From NCBI GenBank assembly GCA_964585305.1, contig CAZPDM010000024.1:1-50338 (forward strand): DNA of 50,338 bases. The letters are read 5' to 3'. Origin of the DNA: CAZPDM01 sp964585305. Lineage in GTDB: Bacteria > Planctomycetota > Uabimicrobiia > Uabimicrobiales > JABWCH01. Of this stretch, positions 35,101 through 40,598 are shown piece by piece. A program made the position numbers and the translations under genes. A model generated the notes under the pieces. It was not told the DNA's origin. It searched no databases and worked only from the letters and a program-made list of their open reading frames with translations. The first letter of the stretch is position 1. The number at the start of each line of letters is the position of its first letter.

Positions 35101-36342
35101 CGGAAGTATGCTCAGGATTTTCGTGCAAAATGTTTTACAATATCCGATCAGCATGGGTATGGGACAAAAGTTTTTCCTGTATTTCAGACTCAAAAGGCTT
35201 GGCTTGGTAAATATGATGAGGTTACTATTGTTAGCGGAAAAAATCCCCAACAACGTCAAAGCAATCAAATTGCTTGGGCAAGTGGACAATGGGCATCATT
35301 TTTGTCAGATGTTGATGAAATTTATTATCCGGATAGTGGAACCCGCATTTTAAAATTTCCTTCTGGGGAATTGCCTATACAAACGGAAAATATTCCTCTT
35401 ACCTGGGGAAAATCAAACAGCGAAGCATTTATTCTTGATGAATTAAAAATTGTGCAAAATCTCAGACGATCCGAATATTTACTTGCTAAACAATTACTTT
35501 CAACCGAAGAAGAGCTTTATATTAACAATAGTGTTGGTCTGATTCAAGACGCTGGAATATGGAAAATAGGGGACGAATATATTGGTTATCAGGAAATAGT
35601 AGATAATCATTGTGAAAATGTGATAAGAGGTTTTGCAAAGAGTTCTAAAGGAATATATTCTTATGCTACTCAAATGTATCCTGTGTTTTATTTGCCTGTA
35701 ACATATTTAAGGGATTCTATTACTGCAAGTGCTTCTGTAGTGCCTTTAAATAATGCGCAAGATTTTAGTACAGAAGGATATATTATCTGTGAAGATGAAA
35801 TTATAAGTTATACAGATAAATCTGCTGGTACAAACTTAATTATGCCAACAAATGAACAAGTAACAACTAACAAACTAGGATTGTTACGTGGTATGTATGG
35901 AACAAAGGCAGCAAGTCATGCCGCAGGGTGTCTTATAACAACTTTTCCTGTACGATATTGGGATAGATATTTATCTGGCTTTGACTCTTCCAAATCAGCA
36001 TATTTTGAATGCGCTAAAACAGCTCCAGGAGCTTTTTGGAAAAAATTAACTTGGAAGGAAGAAAATCCTAGCCCGAAGTATTTGCAAACCGTAATCCGTG
36101 CAAGATTTGATGGGCAACCGTCATGGTATACTACACCTACTAATTTACCTGGTGGTATTTATGAATTTACTCAATATGATGGGACAAATCTGCTTCATTG
36201 TTCAGGGGATACATTAGAAATTCGGGTATATTTTCGTTATAAATCAAATGCTTATTCTGAAGGAGCTTGGAAAGAAAAGACAAAAATTAAATCTATCTTT
36301 GTCGAATATTTGCAACCTACTCAAATCTTGGAAAAGGATTGA
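32152..36342 (+). CDS. Giant GspK-like pseudopilin protein with LamG domain and repeated beta modules
   Basis: 1396 aa; GspK is usually about 330. After a basic N-terminal tail, residues 25-46 form the membrane helix SGVALMMVLIVLAILVLLAIPF, as in GspK. The GspK hallmark DEQGKINLNSV is at about 133-143. A helix-hairpin motif typical of GspK (ININSASPKVLYSIW) lies at about 376-390, then KEGGFFKSISDFQNFL. A LamG-like domain occupies about 636-735 (GSISFWFHPN, RWYHIQVGW, LDLWIDGQSKG). A module with the phrase 'IGDEVIEY...RGxxGT' recurs at least five times (near 190, 771, 895, 1139 and 1214), with a weaker copy near 942. It is probably a tip or surface component exported by a T2SS/pilus-like machine; function is inferred. 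SD GAGGA is 7 nt from the ATG. Confidence 0.8.
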   Translation: MRYWRSKDLLPISIISIRYYHNTSGVALMMVLIVLAILVLLAIPFSGSMRISSRTSRNILAQTQAQLAAQGIAEYAVGKLSQSCDTLERYANQPKLYKTPDYDSPEEYQVTIDFPGLNITNPRGHIWSLHVQDEQGKINLNSVTPWILGNLIGSSMVSQITQPQEETIMVDTTIAFPPNGGMLWANGELISYQKALPDRFLECKRGLYRNSPRFTQPKTLLPGMLIIDARAYRICKHRLIQQEGKFTPYKTLEEIRQIADLGAYSIDVYLYNKISPFLTVHSSRDQEPGWIHEQIILQDLPSSMDPEKSESVRVSDSSIFYPGQTVRIQQIASNGEKTQEYAMVLEVQGQSIILDSHFTKKFEKNIATISILQSHPININSASPKVLYSIWKGLGSPGNPNVLDIKEADILASSVAANRKEGGFFKSISDFQNFLKNIQQQANTDKVLDFYKRLAFDNTEINAIIIAANVGENIRPRFVGISAPCQYEGIWPIWPPNVPLEYRNYDTYTLETSAIIGNDSGAPLAQSNFRQIVRVAPHQPLRWRIESQKDFAWYLQRLSGYRVITWPNLLVPAEVFPENNPENPDVAISLDTVPLYPSTPQGMFSSQYFPWNNTYEGITVPGGNEPKIILSSATNGEIAPGSISFWFHPNKRQNSFTIFDRGISEWQDRMALLYNRGELSFIVADTTYQKKAAEVWAEIELEPRWYHIQVGWHSTSAGGLDLWIDGQSKGKFCYRSQNLRQKATLSKTITNKDTRIPISDASGLDSEGVVKIGDEVIEYSNISGNTLIVREKYPNYLLEKIQRGARGTLAKDHPQGAWVMEFGYTDPLRSKVFPASTLSSKVWESGGLSTKLSSDLAINSQNINASTQNFPPTGIILLASINKMTNQLTKEIVKYDDTTGTNFQNCKRGLYNTKAAEFPAADTLIFPISIMLKDTKEYPNDGMVQIDREWVAYEEKYNERILLLSSNISDETVREWIKETQAGRKYAQDFRAKCFTISDQHGYGTKVFPVFQTQKAWLGKYDEVTIVSGKNPQQRQSNQIAWASGQWASFLSDVDEIYYPDSGTRILKFPSGELPIQTENIPLTWGKSNSEAFILDELKIVQNLRRSEYLLAKQLLSTEEELYINNSVGLIQDAGIWKIGDEYIGYQEIVDNHCENVIRGFAKSSKGIYSYATQMYPVFYLPVTYLRDSITASASVVPLNNAQDFSTEGYIICEDEIISYTDKSAGTNLIMPTNEQVTTNKLGLLRGMYGTKAASHAAGCLITTFPVRYWDRYLSGFDSSKSAYFECAKTAPGAFWKKLTWKEENPSPKYLQTVIRARFDGQPSWYTTPTNLPGGIYEFTQYDGTNLLHCSGDTLEIRVYFRYKSNAYSEGAWKEKTKIKSIFVEYLQPTQILEKD

Positions 36343-36372
36343 GAGTATGTCTTTTTTTTGAAAAAATATTTA

Positions 36373-36401
36373 TTGACAGAAATATAAAGATGAGATAGAA
36401 T
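36373..36401 (+). promoter_or_regulatory. Promoter upstream of the HTH-Zn-ribbon gene
   Basis: TTGACA, 17 bp, TAGAAT: perfect -35 and a good -10, 41 bp before the ATG. It probably drives the regulator and the YkgJ-like gene. Confidence 0.7.
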
Positions 36402-36442
36402 TTACTTCTTTAAAGAACTTCATTTTTTTTAAAGTAAAAATT

Positions 36443-36730
36443 ATGGATGGAACACGTCGAGAGCAAATTATTTCTCTTTTAAAAGAGCATTCTTGCTCAC
36501 TAGAATCTTTATGTCGTCAATTTGGTGTCCCATTTAAAGTCATGGCTGACGATTTAAGCCATATTGAACGAAGTATTAAATCTGAATATCGATTAAAACA
36601 ATATGCTCCAGAATGTCAAAGTTGTGGCTTTCAATTTATTCATCGGGATAAATGGCAAAAACCTTCGAGATGTCCAAAATGCAAAAGTGAACGAATATCT
36701 GAAGGTTTAGTAGAAATTATTGCAAAATAG
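36443..36730 (+). CDS. Small HTH regulator fused to a zinc ribbon
   Basis: 95 aa. N-terminal half is a winged-helix-like HTH (REQIISLLKEHSCSLESLCRQFGVPFKVMADDLSHIE). The C-terminal half is a zinc ribbon with C58, C61, C77 and C80 (CQSCGF, CPKCKS). The pair matches predicted regulators of the COG3357 kind, best known from archaea and some bacteria. It probably binds DNA, with zinc as a structural ion. No clear SD precedes the ATG, but a good promoter does. The YkgJ-like gene begins 14 bp downstream. Confidence 0.78.
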   Translation: MDGTRREQIISLLKEHSCSLESLCRQFGVPFKVMADDLSHIERSIKSEYRLKQYAPECQSCGFQFIHRDKWQKPSRCPKCKSERISEGLVEIIAK

Positions 36731-36744
36731 CAAGGCATACATAT

Positions 36745-37437
36745 ATGGATATTCCTAAAACTATTCGCACTATAAAACAGTTATACCAGGAGATTGAAAC
36801 CAAAAATCAAATTTTTAAGAAAGTAACTGGATTAAATTGTATTCCAGGATGTGGGGATTGCTGCAATCGTTTTGAACCATATATTACTGTGTTAGAAGGT
36901 TTGATATTAGCGAATTATTTTGAAGAGCAACCTCAAACATATCAAAGATTTTTGGCACGTCCTAATAATCATGATAGTGATATATTATGCCCATTTTATA
37001 ATAGTAATCAAGATTATCACTGTGGTATTTATGAAGTTCGTCCTATGATTTGTAGGTTGTATTCTTTTTCTGGAAAAATTGAATCTCAAGGTATTTGCTT
37101 TCAGCCTTGCCCTAAAATACAAGAACATTTTCCTAAAGAGGTTACTTTTGCTCAGTTATTGTTAAAAGATAATCTTGAAATTCCTATTTATTCTGAAGTT
37201 TATACCAAACTTTGTGAAATAGATTTTATTTTAGCAACGGATTTTCATCCCCTTACACGTAGTATTGAAATTGCTTTAGAGCAATGCAAAGATATTGAAA
37301 ATGAAACTTATCAAGAGAAACAAAAAAAACTGGGGCAAAATAAGATAGTTCCTTTTGCTCAATTTGTACGCAATCATATTTTAAATCATGGGTTAGCGAA
37401 TAGACCCTTATCTAATCTTACAAAAAAAGTAGAATAA
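36745..37437 (+). CDS. YkgJ-family cysteine-cluster protein
   Basis: 230 aa. Metal-binding pattern GCGDCCNRF at about 35-43 followed by CPFY, HCGIYEVRPMICRLYSF and QPCP; this is the Zn/Fe-coordinating cluster of the YkgJ/CxxCxxCC family. The C-terminal about 100 residues are helical and extend beyond the core family (about 120 aa). The biochemical role of the family is not firmly settled; roles in metal-dependent oxidation or flagellin lysine methylation (FliB-like) have been proposed. It is co-directional with the HTH-Zn-ribbon gene. Confidence 0.82.
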   Translation: MDIPKTIRTIKQLYQEIETKNQIFKKVTGLNCIPGCGDCCNRFEPYITVLEGLILANYFEEQPQTYQRFLARPNNHDSDILCPFYNSNQDYHCGIYEVRPMICRLYSFSGKIESQGICFQPCPKIQEHFPKEVTFAQLLLKDNLEIPIYSEVYTKLCEIDFILATDFHPLTRSIEIALEQCKDIENETYQEKQKKLGQNKIVPFAQFVRNHILNHGLANRPLSNLTKKVE

Positions 37438-37443
37438 GTAACA

Positions 37444-37472
37444 TTGACTCTTAGATGAAAATTTTATAAAAT
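37444..37472 (+). promoter_or_regulatory. Promoter of the TrmJ-like gene
   Basis: TTGACT, 17 bp, TAAAAT. The expected start of transcription is near 37479, almost on the TTG at 37482, which argues for translation from a later codon. Confidence 0.55.
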
Positions 37473-37481
37473 TAACAAAAA

Positions 37482-38258
37482 TTGCAAATATCTTTAGAAT
37501 TGGTAAAATTAGTGGATACATCTTCTTTAATTTGTCGAGATAATATTGCGATTGTATTGGTAGAACCTATTACGCCTGGAAACATCGGTTCTGTAGCTCG
37601 TGCGATGACAAATATGGGGTTCAATGATTTACGATTAGTTCATCCGATTGCTAATCCTAAAGCTGAAGAAGCATATATGTTAGCACATGGTGCAACAAAA
37701 CTTTTGGAACAGGCTAAAATTTTTGATACACTTGATGAAGCAGTTGCAGATTGTGCATTTTTAGTCGCAACTTCTCATAAAGTTAATCGCGATCATAAAG
37801 ATAGTTTTACAGCACGAGAATTGGGAAGAAAACTTATTCCTTATTGCCAAAATAATAAAGTAGCTATTTTATTTGGTCGTGAGCCAAGTGGTTTAAGTAA
37901 TGAAGAAATAAATCGTTGTGTTTGGCTTACGCATATTCCTGCTGCTGTATCATATCCTTCATTAAATTTATCTCAAGCTGTTATGATAGTATGCTATGAA
38001 TTATTTTTAACATCCATGGATTCATCTTCTGTTGTGCTTCCTAAATTTGTAACCGATCAAGAACTTGAACGCTTTCTTCAGAATGCACAGCAAACTTTAG
38101 ATTTATTGGGATTTCAACATAAAAATGAAAAACCAGAATTATTTATAGGTATTATGCGCAGAATTTTTACACGAGTGGGCTTAGAAAATCGTGATATAAA
38201 TGCTCTATATAAGATGTTTAATGAATTCCGCTACCTTGCACAAAACAAGCAAAAATAA
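37482..38258 (+). CDS. trmJ: TrmJ/SpoU-family tRNA or rRNA 2'-O-methyltransferase
   Basis: Frame of 258 codons opening with TTG at 37482. SPOUT knot motifs: IVLVEPITPGNIGSVARAM, LVHPIANPKAEEAYMLAHGA, FLVATSHK, ILFGREPSGLSNEEI and SYPSLNLSQAVMI. These bind S-adenosylmethionine in a trefoil knot. The closest type is TrmJ, which methylates tRNA position 32. The true start is uncertain: TTG 37482 lies nearly on the predicted transcription start, TTG 37500 and GTG 37512 are alternatives, and none has a strong SD. The C-terminal helix (residues about 190-255) fits the TrmJ extension. Confidence 0.9.
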   Translation: MQISLELVKLVDTSSLICRDNIAIVLVEPITPGNIGSVARAMTNMGFNDLRLVHPIANPKAEEAYMLAHGATKLLEQAKIFDTLDEAVADCAFLVATSHKVNRDHKDSFTARELGRKLIPYCQNNKVAILFGREPSGLSNEEINRCVWLTHIPAAVSYPSLNLSQAVMIVCYELFLTSMDSSSVVLPKFVTDQELERFLQNAQQTLDLLGFQHKNEKPELFIGIMRRIFTRVGLENRDINALYKMFNEFRYLAQNKQK

Positions 38259-38261
38259 TAT

Positions 38262-38267
38262 TATAAT
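38262..38267 (+). promoter_or_regulatory. Possible -10 box of the FHA gene
   Basis: TATAAT, 4 bp after the stop of the TrmJ-like gene and about 75 bp upstream of the FHA ATG. No convincing -35 is seen at the right distance (a TTGCAC is 20 bp away), so this is tentative. Confidence 0.35.
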
Positions 38268-38341
38268 ATTTTTCTAAGGACATCAAAATATTGGAGGCAA
38301 TGACGAGATATTTTTTATCTTTCGTTATTGAAATATAATTT

Positions 38342-39478
38342 ATGTCGAATGTACCATATAAGCTGATTGTAGAAGGTGGCCTACTAGTTTTATATAAAGG
38401 TGCTTGGGTCACTGAAATTCCTTTTGATTCTGATCAGATTACAATTGGAGTCCTAGATCCAGAAAATAATATTTATCCTGATATAAATTTACGGCAATAC
38501 CGTTTAGAAGGCGAAGATCCATATATTTCTAGAAGACATGCCAGATTTTTACGTAGTGAAGATAAATATTATATTGAAGATATTTGTCGTAATAACTCTA
38601 CATCTGTTAACACAAAGGCAGAAATCCTCAATCTTCAAAAAAACGAGATTACTCCAGGAGCACGTATTTTTATTAGCGAATCAATCGTATTTAGGTTTGT
38701 AGAAGCCACCCTTGCAACTCCATCAGAAAATATATCATCCCTTCCAATATCAGAAAATTTAACTACACCAGCATCAGAAAACTTGCCTGCAACATCTGAA
38801 AATGCTGAGAAAAATTCAGAACCTTCAAAAATTTCTGAGCATGAAGAAGGTATGAAAAATGATGAAATATTAGAAGATGATGTTGGTAATGAAATTCAAG
38901 ATGTTCCCCCTACTGAATTTTTTTCTAAAAAAGATTCGACATCTCAAGAACAATTAGAAAAAATTGAAGAAGCTGCTAAAGAAGCAGCTGCTAAAGAAGA
39001 AGCTGCTAAAGAAGCAGCTGCTAAAGAAGCAGCAAAAGAAGATCCTTCTGAACCACAACCTAATTTTGTTCTTGAAATTGAAACGCAACGTCCGATCTTT
39101 TATAAATCTAAAAATATCTTCACTAATTTAATAGAATTAAATCCTAATGAGTGGAAAATAGATTCAGATGGTAAAAGAGCTTTGCATGTTGGTCGTCATA
39201 GTACAGAAGATCAAATTTATCCCGATATTGATTTATGGAAATTTTTCTTTAATGATGGGGATGAATACATTGCTCGAAAACATGCTCGTTTCTTTGAAAA
39301 TCAAGGAAAACTATATTTCCAAGATTTATCTGGAAAAGGTTCTACATGGCATACTCAAAAAGACGATGAACATCGCCTTTTGCATTCTGAAGAAGATGAA
39401 GCAAAAGTTCCTCTTGCCGATAGCCTGAAACTAATTATTAGCGATTCTGTGATTCTTACAATTCGCTCCCAATCTTAA
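38342..39478 (+). CDS. Twin-FHA domain protein
   Basis: 378 aa. First FHA at about 25-120 (QITIGVLD, YPDINL, ISRRHARF, NNSTSVN), second at about 275-375 (HVGRHSTEDQIYPDIDL, EYIARKHARF, DLSGKGSTWH). Each copy lacks one usual phosphothreonine ligand: the first has IGV instead of IGR, the second has Ala for the Ser before RKH. Between lies a 150-residue acidic, Pro/Ser-rich linker with a Lys/Ala/Glu tandem (EAAKEAAAKE) at about 208-235, likely a single helix. There is no TM helix or signal peptide. It is a phospho-dependent adaptor by family analogy. The ATG has no SD; a 13-codon ORF ends 3 bp before it. Confidence 0.88.
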   Translation: MSNVPYKLIVEGGLLVLYKGAWVTEIPFDSDQITIGVLDPENNIYPDINLRQYRLEGEDPYISRRHARFLRSEDKYYIEDICRNNSTSVNTKAEILNLQKNEITPGARIFISESIVFRFVEATLATPSENISSLPISENLTTPASENLPATSENAEKNSEPSKISEHEEGMKNDEILEDDVGNEIQDVPPTEFFSKKDSTSQEQLEKIEEAAKEAAAKEEAAKEAAAKEAAKEDPSEPQPNFVLEIETQRPIFYKSKNIFTNLIELNPNEWKIDSDGKRALHVGRHSTEDQIYPDIDLWKFFFNDGDEYIARKHARFFENQGKLYFQDLSGKGSTWHTQKDDEHRLLHSEEDEAKVPLADSLKLIISDSVILTIRSQS

Positions 39479-39501
39479 CCCAAGTTGTTTGAAATATTAA
39501 G

Positions 39502-39543
39502 AAGAATACAATTTTCTCTGAGAGAAAATTGTATTCTTTTTTT
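39502..39543 (+). terminator. Terminator after the twin-FHA gene
   Basis: 18-bp perfect inverted arms (AAGAATACAATTTTCTCT) around one G, so the real loop is a few bases wider, followed by a T-run. Confidence 0.88.
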
Positions 39544-39573
39544 AAAAAATTTGTAAATATATTAAAAATATAC

Positions 39574-39601
39574 TTGACTATTTTTTTCTATGTTATATCA
39601 T
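39574..39601 (+). promoter_or_regulatory. Promoter of the lipid-envelope operon
   Basis: TTGACT, 16 bp, TATCAT. A leader of about 100 nt lies before the ATG at 39708. Confidence 0.5.
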
Positions 39602-39707
39602 TATCTTAAATGTTCTTTTAAGTTTTTAAGTTTATTAACTGTTATTATTTTTCTGAGTAATAGAACGTTAACGCTTTATTTTTACAACTTAATCGGAGGA
39701 TTTTTTT

Positions 39708-40508
39708 ATGTTAAAAATTTCTGCATTGTTGTTCATTGCATTGTTGATTGGTTCTATGTCTTTTGCACAACCTACAGCATTAGAAATTATTCAAAAATCC
39801 GACATTATTCGTGCTGCTCCTAATTGGGGCTTCTCTCTTGAAATTATTGATTATGAAAAGGAAGGGGACCAGATAAAAGTCCTTAGTACCAACAACTATC
39901 GCGTTACTGCTATTACCGAAGGAGAATATCCTGAAGCCGAATACAAAGCAGTTGCGTTCTTCTTAGCCCCTAAAGAAGTTGAAGGACAAAAAAATTTAAA
40001 AACTGGCCAAATCTATTGGCAATTTTTTCCATCAACCAAAAATTTAGTTAGAGTTTCTGGTGCCCAACGCATGGCTGGCCAAGTTTCTGCTGCTGATATT
40101 GCATCCAGTAACTATGCAAATGATTATGATGGCAAAATTATTGGCGAAGAACAACTTTTGAAAAAAGATTGCTTCAAACTTGAACTTGCTCAAAAAAATC
40201 CAGAAGTTGCCTATTTCAAATTAGTTTACTGGGTAGAAAAAGTAACTTTTAATCCAGTTAAAGTTGAATTTTATGCTGTTTCTGATAAACTTTTGAAAAC
40301 AGCTTACTTCCGTGATTTTAAAGAAGTAAAAGATGAAAATTCAAAAGAACCTGCATTAAATACAGTAAAACCACATGAAATGTTCATCGTAGATCCTTTA
40401 AAACCAGGTCATATTACCCGCATGTTATATAGTGGAATCAAAGAAGAAAAAATGCCAGAAACATTCTTCCGTAAAGCCAACTTAGAAACCGCACAATCCC
40501 CTAAATAG
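39708..40508 (+). CDS. Outer-membrane lipoprotein-sorting-like protein (LolA-like fold)
   Basis: 266 aa. Signal peptide at 1-20 (MLKISALLFIALLIGSMSFA, cleavage after AQ or SFA). The mature protein follows the LolA-like family, the 'outer membrane lipoprotein-sorting protein' type: SDIIRAAPNWGFSLEI, a strand pattern, WQFFPSTKNLVRVSGAQRM, LAQKNPEVAYFKLVYWVEK, and a late VEFYAVSDKLLKTAYFRDF. The fold presents a hydrophobic cup for acyl chains. The SD is GGAGG 8 nt before the ATG. It is first in a row of three envelope genes that ends in a PKS gene. Members of this family are often encoded next to RND or MMPL transporters; none is seen here. Confidence 0.85.
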   Translation: MLKISALLFIALLIGSMSFAQPTALEIIQKSDIIRAAPNWGFSLEIIDYEKEGDQIKVLSTNNYRVTAITEGEYPEAEYKAVAFFLAPKEVEGQKNLKTGQIYWQFFPSTKNLVRVSGAQRMAGQVSAADIASSNYANDYDGKIIGEEQLLKKDCFKLELAQKNPEVAYFKLVYWVEKVTFNPVKVEFYAVSDKLLKTAYFRDFKEVKDENSKEPALNTVKPHEMFIVDPLKPGHITRMLYSGIKEEKMPETFFRKANLETAQSPK

Positions 40509-40531
40509 TTAAATATTCATGACATAATAAA

Positions 40532-40566
40532 AAATCCCCAAGTTTATAAAAAAAACTTGGGGATTT
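40532..40566 (+). terminator. Hairpin after the LolA-like gene, possible attenuator
   Basis: AAATCCCCAAGTTT pairs with AAACTTGGGGATTT around a 7-nt loop. Only three T follow, so it may act as a partial terminator that lowers expression of the next genes, or as an RNA 3'-end stabiliser. Confidence 0.55.
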
Positions 40567-40598
40567 CGTCTAAGTGGCTAAAAAAAGGAGATTAAAAT

